Part shown: piece by piece, positions 1-12,396 of the stretch
Position numbering within the stretch: the stretch's first letter is position 1
How the letters are laid out: the number at the start of each line of letters is the position of its first letter
DNA from: Emergomyces orientalis
Taxonomy: Eukaryota > Ascomycota > Eurotiomycetes > Onygenales > Ajellomycetaceae
Reading direction: 5' to 3'
Assembly: GCA_002110485.1 (NCBI GenBank)
Contig: MOWL01000073.1
Span: 186,001-250,000, forward strand
DNA length: 64,000 nt
The notes under the pieces: model-generated
Database searches by the model: none
What the model saw: the letters and a program-made list of their open reading frames with translations, nothing else
Told to the model about the DNA's origin: nothing
Position numbers and translations under genes: made by a program

Positions 1-584
1 GCTCTGAGCTCTGCTCCAGCTAAATATCTATGGGTTTTCCATGGCTATTTATACCCGTGAATCCATCTTAGGCTGCCCAACGACTATCCATCAATAATAT
101 GAGTGATTTACATGCTATATTGATCGTATCGTGATATTCTCAGCTGAATACCTCTGACTTTGTAGAAAAATCAATGTAATGGCGAATATATTAAAGATCG
201 GCGAAGATGAGGGCGTATTTGGTGGAGATTCCATCGGAGTTCGCCGTGTGGCAATTAGTGTGGCAATTGTATGTCTTAGCCAACGAATGTGTGGCGATAA
301 TCTCATGTTTCACAATAAGAGATTCTCGATCAAATGTATCCCAGGGTAAAGGCAGGAGATATAATAAGGTATGCCAGAGCCGGATTCTAGTTGTGTTTTG
401 CGATACCTAATTGCCCACATGATGAGTTGAAGGAACTGTTCCCAAAACTCATTCTTTGTAGAAATCCAAGATCATGAAGTAGTTGGTTGTCATTAGAGAG
501 TTAGCTCCGTACTCCGTACTGAGTGGGCGTTTATACATGTTGTTGTGGTCACGTGATGGCGAGAGCCTGGTGGCCCGCAGTGAG
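1..584. other. Intergenic, no gene recognised
   Basis: No convincing coding sequence, RNA gene or element end was seen. Two short ORFs on opposite strands overlap each other and have no recognisable motif. The stretch ends at the GATTT target-site duplication of the minus-strand Copia element. Confidence 0.5.
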
Positions 585-589
585 GATTT

Positions 590-694
590 TCATAGAGTGC
601 ATCAAGCCTATCATATTGAACTACCTAACTAGCTAAAATATATATGTGTGTGTGGGGGGGCATGTGACCCGGGTAGCCCTAGTATCACCTAACA
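590..694 (-). repeat. 3' LTR of Copia-1
   Basis: 105-bp repeat, near-identical to 5502-5603 and to 23201-23301. It carries a longer G run (plus-strand positions around 654-660) than its sister. It is preceded by TSD GATTT and followed by the C-rich complement of the polypurine tract. Confidence 0.92.
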
Positions 695-828
695 CCCCCC
701 CATGCTAGGGCGCCCCAGGAGCACGCACACAGGCCACACCATAGGCATCAAAAATCAAAATAGCAGCTAAGTACAAAACTTTTAGGCATCAAATCACGAA
801 ATCAAGCACTAACTTTTAGTTAAAGCCA

Positions 829-3800
829 TTAAGCAGATCCCCCCGAACCAATCAAACCAAGATTAGCCACAAAAGCATTGAATGCGGGCCTAGGCAGCGG
901 CTTCGTAAAACCATCCGCCTTATTCTCCGTTGAGCTGACGTGCCAAAGAAGAAGCTCCTTTTTAGCCACTAGATCATGTAATATATGGTAGCGGACTTCA
1001 ATATGCCTCGAGCGCTTAGTTAAAGACTCGCCGTTAGCTAGATCAATGGCACCTTTATTATCAATATGCAGATTATTGAAAAGAACATAGCCATCTGCAT
1101 TCTCAAGCAGTCCCGCATCATGCAGCATATCTTTAAGCCAAATCAGCTCGCACGCAGCTTCACTAGCAGCAATATACTCAGCTTCAGTTGTGGACTTCGC
1201 TGTAGAGATCTGCCGCTGCGAACACCATGATACAGAAGCTCCATTGATCATTATAATATAGCCCGTAGTCGATTTATATTGGGGGTCTGCACCCGCCCAA
1301 TCTGAATCCGCGTAGGCCATGGGAGCCAGCCCTTCGTCCCCTATATTCCTCTTATAGAGAATGCCCGTAGTCCTAGTCTTCTTCATATAGCAGAGAACAT
1401 GCTTCAAAGCAGCCCAGCACTTCTTATTTGGGCGAGAATTGAATTGCGATAAATAATTTACTGTGAATGTTACATCTGATCTGGTGCTTGTAACCAGATA
1501 TTGAAGAGACCCAAGCCCTTGACAATATCATGTAGCTGTAAAATCATCATCAAGGCCCTTATCCTCATCCGGCGAGAACTGGAGCTTTGTGCCAGCATTC
1601 ATGGGGATTGGTGCCAGATTGATTGCAGTCATGCCAAAATCATCAAGAATCTCATCAATATAGCGAGTTTGCGTGACCAGTAAATCACCATTACAGCCCG
1701 CAATTTCCATACCTAAGTATGGCTTATCATCATCAATTCTTTTGGTGTCAAAACGCTTCGCAATCTCATCGAGAACCCAGTCAATATCATGCTCATTGAG
1801 CCCTGTAACGCGGCAGTCATCAACGTGCAGCGTCAAATACACCTTACGGATGGGGTGATACAGGAATCCGCTGTCATACAGTGATATGCAGAAACCAATC
1901 AAAGTGAGATGCTCAGTGGCAAGAAAATATCACATTCTTGCAGCTTGCTTCAGCCCATACAGGCTCTGGTGAACCAGGCCAACTAGATTGCCCCTGCCAT
2001 GTTTTATGCCTGTTGGAAGCTGCATATAGATCATCTCTTCCTGTGGCAGCACGCCATTAAGGAATGCAGACACATAATCAATTGCCTTCAATTTCCATCC
2101 TCTTGCTGTAGAGATCGCGAATAGGCTTCTGATTATAGAATCAGAGACAATGACAGTATAAGACTTTGTATAATGGACTCCTTGCTGCTGAAAGAATCTG
2201 CGAACCACTCATCATGCACAAAAACAGATGGTTTCTCCCTTATTATTTAATTTGCAGTCATATACCCATTTACCTGTAAGAACATCCATATCCGGGGACC
2301 GCTCAGTAATAACATATGTTTTCTTTTGATTGAACATATCGACCTCCTTCCTCATTGCTTCGAGCCAATGATGCCAATCAGGGCTCCGTCGAGCCTCCGC
2401 TAAGGTCGTGGGACGGTCCGTAAGGGTACTAAGCACAGGTTCATCACCATTATCATTAGCATGCTCGTCAGACTCATTAAGGAGATCAACATCACTGTTT
2501 ATAAGATAGATAGGCTCAATGGCCTCCTTCAGATCCCCATTGACAAGCATCTTCATGATGTGCGGCCGCTCCCTTGCCAGGCGCCGCAGGAGACAGTGCT
2601 GCCATCCATCCGCAGGATTCAAAACATCGAGCTCATCCGGTATGTTATTTGGCTCATGAGGAGCCGGAAGAGCGGCATTAATGAATGACATGTTCTTCAT
2701 GAGAGCTTCATCAAAAACCACATCTTGTGCTATCTCCAACCTGCGTGCATCAGGGTCCCATATGCGAACTTGATGAAGGCCCTGATAACCCACAAAGATT
2801 CATTCTTTCCCATCCATTCTATCTGCAAGCTTATTAGTAACTCGCAGATCCTTCTTGTAGACCTTGCAGCCCCATCTATGCAGCCAATTCGCCGTGGGCT
2901 GCACCCCCATCCATGCTTCAAAGGGGGTCAGCGGAGACCCCTTCTTGCACCCGTAAAGCTTCGTAGAGGTGGGAGACATATTGATCAACATAACAGCAGT
3001 CTGCATGGCCTCACCCCATAGGTCCCTAGGCTGCCTGCTATTGAATAGCAAGCTTCTAGTTCTTTTGATTATTATGCGGTTCGCACGTTCCGCTGGACCA
3101 TTTGATTGTGGGGTATATGGTGTAGTTGTCTCATAGACAATGCCTCGCTGTTTACAAAAAGCTTTTAATTCATCACTCTTGAATTCTCCACCACCATCTC
3201 AGTGCAAGGAGCCCATGCATCGCTGTGCAGTGGTCTCAATCATTGTTATAAAATCCTGTAGTTTCGCGGTTGCTTCACCCTTGGTGGCCATTAAAATGGC
3301 CCACCGATATCTCGTGGCATCGTCCGTAATACTCATCCAATAATCAGCCCCCCCATACGTGGGAACGCCATCCTCATTGAATAAGGTACACCCACCGCCC
3401 GCAAGATCAATAAATAATTGTGCAGCAGGCTTCACTTTTCTAATCATGGGCTCAAAAGCAGGACGAGCCATCTTAGCCTGCACGCAGGTTTTACAAAAAG
3501 GCAGAGCCTTGGAGCCTTTTATCCTCATCCCCATGCGCGGATCCGCGGCCATCTTCGCTATATCCATGTGGTTAAGATGACCCAGCTTCAAATGCCATTG
3601 CAGCATCGTGAGCTCTACTGGTTTTATATTCATTGATGGCAGAGCCAATAGTGAGTCATCCACAGCATTTACAGGCCGAAAATCACCATTAGGCATGACA
3701 AATTGAATCAAATCTTGGATTTGCAGAGACTTTTCAATGACATAGATATCTTTCTCATTCAAAACAGCAGTGAAGCTGACCATTCAATTGAAAGAGATCA

Positions 3801-5430
3801 TAATAATTGAGTGAGCTTCTTCATATGCCAATTGCTTGAACATATAGCCCTTGCGGACTAATTTGTCAAAGCTCATGATATTTGCTTCTAATTCGGGGGC
3901 AAATCGCACACCTTCCAGGCACACATTCACCCCATCAACCGCCAGTTCAACCGTACCAACGGCCGCAGCTGGAACAATGGTCCCATCCGCCATTTTCAAT
4001 TTAACATTGGAGCTCATTGAATGGCATTTAACAAGCTCCTTGTGTGGTGTTGCGTGAGCGCCAGACCTCAAGTCCAGAACCCACTCATCCGCAATATCAT
4101 CATCACAGACAATTTCACAAGCATGGAACACCTTCTCAACCGTACTGTGTACAGGAGCAGAGCCATCATCAGAGCTCTTGGAAGAATTCTCATTATTGGT
4201 CTTCTTCTTATTCTTCTTGGTGCCACCACGCCTTTTTCCATTAGAATAACCTGACAGACACTTCTCTGGGTGCTTTTTCCAACAGCTCTCCTCATTATGG
4301 CCCACAATTCCACAATGTGAGCATTTTGGCCTGTCTGATGCAGATGGAGCAGGGCTCTCACCCGCATCATCCGTACTGCTCGCATTATTTACAGGCACCT
4401 TTGTGTTCTTTGAAGAAGAGGAACTGCCACCAGAGAGCAATCAAAGCAGAATATCACAGCATAGACTCACAAAATCATTCTTCAGAAGAGTATCTTCATC
4501 ACTCTTTTCAATATCATTCATTCTATTTTGTATGAGATTGGCCCATCTACTGTGAATCCCTGCAAGCAATCAATCAAAGAAGATGGAATCTGGCATATAA
4601 AAATCTAATTGCTTATATTCAGTTCGTACGGCTAAGAGATGCTCAATAAACGCATGATCCGACCCACAAGACTCAGCCATCATACCCAGGAACTCATTGA
4701 AAAGACAAAATCAGTGAACTACACAGCATTCAGTGAAGTTCTTCTCTACTATGAATCACAGTATATAGGCAGACAATTGATTCTTCTTTGGTATAGTAAA
4801 ATGAGTTCTAGCCTGTGCGGAAATCGCTGACCACATATAATTACACAGCCAGCTATTCCACTCCCTTCAGAGCTTCGCAACGTCCTCACTGACCCCCTCA
4901 GGCGGGGCCAGCTCCTTATTTAACAAAATATCATCTGTTTCTGAATCCTTCACTGTGAGAAGAACCTCATCCCTCCACATGAGATAGTTCATGGAGCCCA
5001 GCAGCAGAACTGGCTTTTCAAAAAGCTTAACTGTAAGTTGAAACTCCTTAATGGCCTTCAAATAAGCTGTCATATTGGCGCCTGCGAGCTCCCCCGCACC
5101 AGCACCAGCCTTAATCCGCGCTGTTTCATTCTCCAACCTCACAATCTCCAACCTCGCCCGGGTCTCAGCGCTCAAGGAGTCATCATGCTCAACCTGAGCC
5201 TCCTGGGTGGGTTCATCGCGATCTGAGCCCGTATCCGACATATCCGACATTGGATCTTCGAAATCAGCACTTGACTCCTCTGAAGGAGCTCTTGCGGGCA
5301 ATTTACAGGCTGTAATGGGGGTTGGAAAGGGCTCATTTTCAATATTCTCCGGCATACGTTCCGCTCGCCTAGTCGGCTTATTTTCCCTCGTAAGATCAGG
5401 ACTGTTGCCTGACCGTAAGTTCACCATGAG
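829..5430 (-). pseudogene. Copia-1 gag-pol remnants
   Basis: Reading on the minus strand: gag about 5427-4867; a CX2CX4HX4C zinc knuckle near 4325-4290; protease near 4075, where the expected Asp-Ser-Gly is mutated (it reads Asp-Leu-Arg); integrase with an HHCC-type motif and a later GGADYW core region (3783-3199), with the second half at 3051-2800; reverse transcriptase with LYGLKQAARM (about 1960-1930) and LHVDD (about 1840); RNase H with AYADSDWAG (about 1320) and a C-terminus at 829. The frame is broken by TGA at 3784-3786, 3199-3201, 2800-2802, 2212-2214 and 1528-1530. All five have counterparts in Copia-2. Short frame changes also occur around 4440-4860. No functional polyprotein is predicted. 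Confidence 0.9.
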
Positions 5431-5501
5431 AGGCAAGAACTAGCTGTATAAGAGAAATAGATAGCAGTAATGCAGTGTATTAAACAGAGGGCCTCATAAC
5501 C

Positions 5502-5603
5502 TCATAGAGTGCATCAAGCCTATCATATTGAACTACCTAACTAGCTAAAATATATATGTGTGTGTGGGGCATGTGACCCGGGTAGCCCTAGTATCACCTA
5601 ACA
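5502..5603 (-). repeat. 5' LTR of Copia-1
   Basis: 102-bp LTR. On the minus strand it begins TGTTAGG at 5603 and is followed internally by GGTTATGAGGCC, a likely initiator-Met tRNA primer-binding site. TSD GATTT follows at 5604-5608. Confidence 0.92.
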
Positions 5604-5608
5604 GATTT

Positions 5609-6044
5609 TCTGGTTCCTGCCTTATTCACTCGTGGCACAGGCATATACTATCCTATCTCATTTTACATTTGTAACTCTATGCACATGTACTGTACATAAC
5701 TTCATTATTTTACAGTAGCACTCCCATTATCCCTTTATCCTAATATTTCAACTATTTCTAACCTTACTCTACATGATAGGTTCCTGTACCTTCCCTCTCA
5801 CAATATCAAATCTACCACTAATCAGCCACTCAGTACCCATAGTAGCTTTCTCTCTAGCTCCAGTCTTCCTTCTCTACAGAACAATAACAATATATTCACT
5901 CCTAGAGCGAAATGGCCAAATACCCCCCAAAACTTACGAAGCCTCATGCAAAATTTACATACCTGCATAGGGTTTGGTTGATTCTCTCTGTTTGCAATGT
6001 CAACCCTTGAAAACTTATACTTGTCTTAATAGAGAAAAGTATGG
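5609..6044. other. Intergenic between Copia-1 and LINE-A
   Basis: AT-rich sequence with no recognised gene. Short ORFs at 5773-5970 and 5974-6162 have no motifs and run into the LINE-A 5' region. The target-site sequence of LINE-A lies at 6035-6044. Confidence 0.5.
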
Positions 6045-6152
6045 AATTTGGAATTTCTTTGAATCTTCGGCGATCAAAACAATCAAAAACACGGGAAAAA
6101 CAACAAACAAGAACAGGCAGGAGGTAGTGAGCATCTTTTGCACATTATTACA

Positions 6153-7534
6153 ATGGCATTAGATGTGGAAGAGGTGGTTATGGTGAAAGATGGCACGCGC
6201 GAGGTTCAACGCGTACTGGAGGTGAAAAACTCTGCAGAGCAGAAAAAGAGAACAAACAGTTTATCAACAGCAATTCAAGCATCAACTGAGATTCTCAGAG
6301 AGAGAGAGAAAGACAAGAAGATAAATAAGAAAGAAAGAGAGAGTCTTCAAAATGCATTGAGAGCAGTGAGTGAGTTGAAAGCTGAACTGTGTGATCAGCT
6401 ATTGGAGAAAATAGAACGCGCAGTAGGCGCACCAGCACAACAGAATTCATGCAACAAGCTCAGAGACACTCCCTCATGGGTGGCAGTCACAGCCAGAGGG
6501 GAACCCCCAGCGAAAACCATATCAACAAAAACACTATGAGAGGTGGTAATCACCTGCTGGAGCTGCAAAGCTATCTCTGAAACTGAACAAACACCCGAGG
6601 CAATTGTGAAACAAGCGAATGAAGCAATAAAGAACATAACAAAGCGAGTGGTGATGGCAGCCAGGCACATGCCCAGTGGAGATCTCATCCTGATGACAGA
6701 CACTCAGAACACCAAGGCAGAGCTGACAGCAGATAGCAGCTGGATGCGTGAATAGAAAGATAAAGCGCGCATGAGGCAGGAAATGTATGCAGTGCTGATG
6801 AAGAGCGCCCCCATGAAGGCAATCAACTGAGACAGCTCTGAGCAAGCAATAGAGAGCATCTACAAACAGAATTCATCACTTCGCTGCAGAGCCCTGATTC
6901 ACAAGATGGACAGAATAGCAGTCAGGCAACAGAAACCTCATGGCAGTGTAATTATCAATGTGACAGCACCACACCAGGCCAACACACTGGTGGACAATGG
7001 AATTGTCCTGGGAAATGAATACTGCACAGTTGAAATCTTCCACAGAGAAGCCCGGGTCACACAGTGCTTTAAGTGTCAACAGTATGGACGCATTGCCCGC
7101 TTCTACAGAAGGAAGGAGACCTGCAGTCACTGTGCTCTGAAAGGCCATGGCGACAAGGCCTGCCCAGAAGTGCTAGAGGGCAGCAAGCCTAAGTGCAACA
7201 ACTGTGGAGAAAGTCATGCAGCATGGCACTCTAATTGCCCTGAGAGAAGGATAGTAGTCAAGAGTGCAAAAGAAGCACTGATAGAACACCTCAAGTGCTT
7301 TGACACAGAACATCAGATGCAGATGGCTTCAGCTTTTCTCAAAAGTGAAACAGATCACTGAATGAGAAGGCTGAGTCCCCTCAAAAAGCAGAAAGACCCA
7401 CAGATGTGTCAAGAGCAGAAGCTTAACAACAGAGAGTCATGACAAGCTTCATGCACTCTTCAAGTAGTCAAGCTGTGCTGGGAGCGCATCTGTAAAATAG
7501 TATCACTCAGAGCATCTTCACAAATGAACTATGA
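6153..7534 (+). pseudogene. LINE-A ORF1 (gag-like, zinc knuckle), broken
   Basis: Starts at the ATG of MALDVEEVVMV and opens as a charged, coiled-coil-like region (about residues 20-100). The C-terminal part (6906-7361) has three CCHC-type knuckles, the first reading CFKCQQYGRIARFY with its last Cys lost. Several stops interrupt it, including TGA near 6537 and TAG near 6753. The final codon block ends in TGA at 7532-7534, overlapping the ORF2 ATG. In this family ORF1 is an RNA-binding chaperone of the ribonucleoprotein; this copy is not expected to work. Confidence 0.8.
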
Positions 7535-10500
7535 AGAAACACCTAGTCATCCTGCAATACAATGTGCACAAGTCAGATAAAGTGATGGGACCTCTTCTAG
7601 CAAAGTCTGAAACAGCACTAAACTATGATGTGATCGCAATAGAGGAACCCTGGATACAGAAATCATCTAGAACAGGCACATATTGTTCAGCAAACTGTGA
7701 ATTCTGGCAAGCAGGCATGGAATAGAAAGACATGAAGGTGTGCTTTCTAATTAAGAAGTGAATAGCAGTCAAAACCTGAAAAGTAAAGATAATATCTATA
7801 TATATACTGGTGCTCGCTCTAACAACAGAGAGTGGACCAATTAACATTGTCAACATGTACGCATCACCATCTGGAAGCTACACCACCATGCCACCTGACT
7901 CATCCATCCACTAGCTACAAGAGGCAGTTGAAGAAGCCGAGGAAATATTACAAGCGCAAACAGATAATGAAAGCGCGCGCCAAGCAGAAACCATTGTGGT
8001 TGAGAACTTCAATGTACACCACACCTGATAAGAAGACAACAGAGTCAGACAGAACTTTGCAATGACCTGAGAACTCAATGTGCAGATCAGCACCTTTGAA
8101 CCTGCATCTAGTCACTCTGAAAGGGACCATAACCTGGCAAGACAGAGAAAGCCCGGGCACCACAGTGAACCTGGCCTTTCTATTCCTGAGACTACACAAT
8201 CTAATGATCAGCTGCAAGATAGACTCTGAGGCAGACATGACATCTGATCATCAATTAATAGCAACCACCATTGAGCTTAAAGCGTCATACAATAGCAAGC
8301 AAAGACGCTCATGGCGCCATGCATGCCCGGAACAGGTAGAACAAGATTGCCAGTCACTGAGAATGCCTGGGGCTCTGATCTCTAAGAATCATGTGAACAA
8401 CTACACAGAGTATCTACTCAAGTTTATGGAAGAAGTGGCGACAAAGCATGTCAAAGTTGTGAATTACAGTCAGCACAGCTGCATCTGGTGGTCCCCCTGA
8501 GTGTCAGAAGCAGTCAACTGCTACAAAAGAGTTAAAAGAAACAGAGATATCTCTGCAGAAGACATGATCCAGGCTCAGACTCTATAAAACAGAGAGGTTA
8601 AGCTGGCTAAGACCAACAGCTTCAGAGAACTGATGCACAGCACAGAATTCAAATTCAAGCTATTATGAAAGATGGCTAAGTGGGGACATCTGAGCAGTCA
8701 TAACCATGCTCAACCATCAAAAGTCTCATCACTAATGAAAGGGGATGCTGAGAATCTCTCACTGACTGAAACATTCAATGATAAAGCTGAGATTCTAAGA
8801 CTGAGGTTCTTTCCTCTTTCACAGAAGACTAGCAATGAGAATATAAAGCAAGCAGTGTATTCACAAGAGACGGCAGAGGCAATGAGCATCACAGAAGACA
8901 GAATGATGGCGCTTATAGTACATCTATCAAATGATAAAGCATCAGAGACTAATGAAATCCTCAACAGATTTCTGAAAATGCTGAAGCCAATCTTTGCAAG
9001 AGCTATGACAGAACTCACACTGACATGCTGAGAGTTAAAACACTACTCACAAAGATTCAAGATGGCTCAAACCGTGATGCTCAAGAAGTTTGAAAAGAAA
9101 AACTATCAGAAAACTGAAGTCTGAAGACTCATTACTCTACTGAATACAGTGAGCAAGTAATAGAGTCAGCTACAGCACAAGAACTCAGACATCTGGCAGA
9201 GACATCTAATTTACTTTCATCTCAACAGATGAGAGCTAGAAGAGCTCAATCAACAGAAACAGCAGTCTCACTACTGCTAACTCAGATAAGAACAGCCTGC
9301 GAAGAGTCAGACACTGTAGTCACTGTTCTATCACTGAATATCTCAGATGCCTATGACAGAGTGCTGAAAGAGCGCCTGGTTCATATTCTTAAGATGAAGA
9401 GGCTGCCAAGACAACTGACAGAATGAGTACACTCATTCATGTCAGAAAGACACTCCACACTCACATTTGAAAAACAAGAAACAGAGACTTTTAACATTTC
9501 AGCTGATATATCACAGAAATCATCTCTCTCTCCCATTCTCTTTCTATTCTACAATGAGAAACTACTTAGAGTGTGCTCACCTTCAGGCAGATCTGTAAGC
9601 TGTATAGACTTCATGGACGATGTCAATGTGATAGACTATGGACTCTCAACTGAAGCCAACTGCGCACAACTCGGACGAATTCACGCAGAATGTGAGAAAT
9701 GAGCAGAGAGACATGAAGTGATCTTTACTTCTCAGAAATATGAGCTGATGCACTTTATCAGAGTTCAAACATGGTTTAACCTAAATCACTCTCTAAGACT
9801 GCCTCAACAGATCATTGAGTTTCAGAGAGTGATGAGAGTTCTAGATATATGATTGAACTTCAAACTTCAGTGAAAGAGTCACATGAATGTTATAGCAGAG
9901 AAAATGAAGTCTCAGATAAAAGCACTGACACAAATCACACAGGCCATCTGGGGAGTCTCTGTACACCAGGCTAGAACAATTTACAACATGGTCATACAAC
10001 CAGCCATAGCATACGGCGCACTGGCATGGCACCTACCGCGCGTTAAGCGCCAAGGAGGCATGCTAAATAAGCAAAGAACAGAGGATCTGATGAGAGTTCA
10101 AAATGAATGTCTAAGAGTAGTGGCTGGAGCCTACAGAGCAACACCAATATCCACACTGAAAGCTGAAACACATATATCACCCCTGGACATCTATCTGGAT
10201 GGAGTGGTGGCACGCGCGACCGAAAGACTAAAAGCCTCAGGAATGGCCACACAGATTGAAGAAGCATGCACAGCAGTGAGAATTAAACTTCAGTGAAGAG
10301 ATGCAACACACAGGCAATCAATTAAGAAAGTGCTACACTCTGATAAACTATCAGAGAACTGGGAGATGCTCTGAGTGAAAAAGATAAAGACAGAAACAGC
10401 TCAGAGTGCAAATCCAACAGTCATTCAGCACATTTCACATCAGAGATGGGTGCAAAAGGAGATTCTGAGCAGATGAAAAAAGTAGTGAAGAGTCAGAACA

Positions 10501-10700
10501 TCTTTCTAATGTGATAATACACTGTAATAGATTCTATCACAGCTGAGAGAGCCTGTATCATGAGGGCAGAATTGAAAGAGATGACTACTGAACACTAAAA
10601 AAGGTCTTCACTGTCTGACAAAATGATGAATTAATCAAGAGATTCTATCACAGTTCTCACTAGCAAAGACACTAAGCTTATATCAGACTGAAGAGCAGTG
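7531..10700 (+). pseudogene. LINE-A ORF2 (endonuclease/reverse transcriptase), broken
   Basis: Begins at the ATG of the ATGA overlap. The N-terminal APE-type endonuclease is recognisable from LQYNVHKSDKV and the EEPW box near 7645. The reverse transcriptase segment runs about 8900-9700 and includes SLNISDAYDR (motif A) and FMDDVNV (motif C, about 9610-9640). A connecting C-terminal region shared with LINE-C and LINE-D reaches about 10550, where the zinc-finger region is badly damaged. No RNase H domain was found. Dozens of in-frame stops are present, many TGA where LINE-C or LINE-D has TGG. Confidence 0.8.
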
Positions 10701-11187
10701 TCAAGACTAGTATCAGTTGCACACATCTCTAGTCTGAGACGCCCTCACAACACCCAAAGAACATCACTAGCAGCCACTGCCTGTCACACACAGAAAGCTC
10801 AACCCTGGCTATTACTAAATATGCCAGGTCATCCTGGCCCACCCAGCACCTCAATAGCTCACTTAGCGTTTCAAGCGCGTTCCCAGCAGGAAAAAGCGCA
10901 GCAAGCGCGATCTGAAACCCCTCTCATCCGAATTGCGCCCCCCTCAGGGCGCGTTCCCCCAAACTGAACTAGTGCTGTCAGTGCGAGTCACACTCCCTCT
11001 GCGCCCCGGGCGCCCTGTCTCAGAAGCCTCATTTTTTTCTTATCTCTCTCTTTGAGAACAGCAGAGGCTGGTCCCCAGTAACTCAAAGCTTCACTGAAAT
11101 TGTTTGAATAGACCTGAAGTGCATGAGGTTTTTAGCCCAGCAATGAGCAAGCTCATTGCATGGTTTTCCTTGTTAGATAGATTATAG
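10700..11187 (+). other. LINE-A 3' region, non-coding
   Basis: Belongs to the LINE-A 3' part. A GC-rich open stretch (10698-10967) has no family motif and is probably fortuitous. A 3'-UTR segment with a pyrimidine run (11032-11052) follows, aligning in order with the LINE-C/D 3' UTR (a phrase resembling GGTTTTTAG CCCAG). Confidence 0.55.
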
Positions 11188-11535
11188 TGAAGTGGAATAA
11201 GGGGTTGTGCGCTTTTGGCGGCACGTGGGCAGGAGCAGCGGGATCGTAAGGAGGTTGCTAAGTTCGCCGTGTATATAATATTCTATTCAACGAGCTATCC
11301 AAATAGCAATACAAAAGAACACGTAGGAGATTCAAATATAGAAGAAGAACAAGCAATCAATCACATATCAAATCACACAATCAAAAAGAAGCAATCTCAC
11401 TGCTCTGCGTACAATCAATCTTCGCCGAATCCACACGTGTGTCAAGGAAAAATGGGAATATGAGGCAACCATGCCAAACAAATATATGAGGCGGTCTCGG
11501 CGAAAAGTAATACCACGCCGAGATTCCCCACCACA
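11188..11535 (+). mobile_element. Solo LTR, 348 bp, inserted in LINE-A
   Basis: Begins TGAAGTGG and ends CCACCACA, flanked by ATAG at 11184-11187 and 11536-11539. A second copy starts at 63711 and runs off the window. A 5'-shortened copy lies at 29708-30037. LINE-A sequence resumes after the right ATAG with the 3'-terminal block also seen in LINE-C and LINE-D, which proves insertion. A tRNA-like or coding feature was not seen inside. The superfamily (Gypsy or Copia) cannot be told from the LTR alone. Confidence 0.85.
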
Positions 11536-11604
11536 ATAGCTTTCCCACATATCCTTGCGATTAAGTGGTGTATGAAATAATAATAATAATAAGGGAAAAG
11601 TATG

Positions 11605-11783
11605 AGAGTAATAATACAGTTATATTACTATAATATACTAGGGAACTTCTGTAATATAACCGTTTTATAACTAAATTACGCTTAAAACCTTTAACTTTAA
11701 TTAACTGTTTAAAGTTTTACATTAGTTGTAATTTCATTCTGGAACCTTATATAATATATTATTAACTGATTTCAACCAATTTC
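11605..11783. other. AT-rich spacer
   Basis: Very AT-rich sequence with no gene. It is the left flank of the nested retrotransposon cluster and ends with the TSD ATTTC (11779-11783). A similar AT-rich right flank resumes at 23393. Confidence 0.5.
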
Positions 11784-11855
11784 TGTTGGATGGTGCTACG
11801 GCTACTGCAGTCACGTGCCCCCCAATCCTATTTAGTCGAAGCTCGCTAGCTAGAT
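11784..11855 (+). repeat. 5' LTR of outer TRIM-like element (3' part diverged)
   Basis: TGTTGGATGG start; identical for about 70 bp to the split 3' LTR (12598-12610 plus 23307-23392) and to the solo LTR at 47485-47576. It contains CACGTG. After the TAGATAATA motif it no longer matches the other copies. Confidence 0.8.
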
Positions 11856-11981
11856 AATAAGACCCTTGTTGCTATTCACAGCAGAACAGTCAAAAACATG
11901 CTATTTTACTCTAAAAACCTAGGGGTTGGTTCTGTGGGTCTTCTACAATAGTGGACAACATGATCTTCAGAATGAAGAGTC

Positions 11982-12230
11982 AAATGGAAGCCCTCAATGT
12001 GAGGCAACAGAAGCCCTCAACGCGAGGCAACAGAAGCCCTCAACGCAAGGCAATGAAAGTCCTCAACGTGAGGCAAACGGAAGTCCTCAACAGAGGCATC
12101 AAATATCCATGACCAAGGGGAGTCAGGCCATGATGGCTGGGACTAAAAGAGTCAACAGAAGACCTCACCGCGAGGCAAACAGAAGAAGCTCTCAATGTGA
12201 GACAAATGAATGTTCTCAACAGAGGCATCA
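11982..12230 (+). repeat. Diverged ~23-bp tandem repeats with CCTC..GAGG hairpin potential
   Basis: Five or more adjacent units of the form GAAGCCCTCAACGCGAGGCA, then looser copies to about 12230. Each unit holds CCTC and GAGG arms around a short loop. They lie in the internal leader of the TRIM-like element. An ORF reads through them (11926-12396) but shows no domain until its last 35 residues. Confidence 0.75.
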
Positions 12231-12285
12231 AATAAATGAAAAAAAAAAAGAAAAAAAAAAAAAGAAGGAAATCATGATGGAACAC

Positions 12286-12396
12286 ATTGATTCTATGGCC
12301 AATATAGCCGACGGCCTCACCAAGCTGCTGGCGAAGCCTGCCCTCGAAGAATTCATTAAGAGGGTTGGATTAAATGAGATTGACAAAAAGGATTGA
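12286..12396 (+). pseudogene. Copia RNase H C-terminal fragment
   Basis: Encodes NIADGLTKLLAKPALEEF and a few following residues, matching the ADGFTKPLPRPAF end of the RNase H in Copia-1 and Copia-2. It is all that remains of pol in the TRIM-like element. The upstream frame is a tandem repeat and a poly-A tract (12240-12263), so no catalytic residues are present. Confidence 0.75.

Larger units (their letters stand above)
590..5603 (-). mobile_element. Copia-1: Ty1/Copia LTR retrotransposon, decayed, minus strand
   Basis: Complete 5.0-kb element with LTRs at both ends (590-694 and 5502-5603) and a perfect 5-bp TSD GATTT at 585-589 and 5604-5608. On the minus strand the LTR starts TGTTAGG and ends CTCTATGA. 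The primer-binding site lies next to the right-hand (5') LTR at about 5490-5501, and a G-rich polypurine tract (minus-strand sense) abuts the left-hand LTR at 695-701. Domains read on the minus strand in Copia order: gag, zinc knuckle, protease, integrase, reverse transcriptase, RNase H. The same family occurs as Copia-2 in opposite orientation and as two solo LTRs at 58503-58717. In-frame TGA codons stand where Trp is expected, so this copy cannot encode an intact polyprotein. Confidence 0.93.
6045..11594 (+). mobile_element. LINE-A: decayed Tad/I-like non-LTR retrotransposon
   Basis: About 5.2 kb of LINE sequence plus a 348-bp LTR inserted near its 3' end. Proposed TSD is the 10-mer GAAAAGTATG at 6035-6044 and 11595-11604. 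The element ends in a TAA-type tandem tail (about 11577-11592). It carries ORF1 with CCHC zinc knuckles, an ATGA stop/start overlap at 7531-7534, and ORF2 with endonuclease and reverse transcriptase. It is the same family as LINE-E (shared 5' block from about 6067) and a relative of LINE-C and LINE-D. It is heavily interrupted by TGA, TAA and TAG codons. Confidence 0.85.

Noticed and set aside
10698..10967. Short GC-rich ORF as a gene
   Set aside because: It lies in the 3' part of LINE-A, has no motif, and equivalent sequence in LINE-C/D is not open in a corresponding frame.
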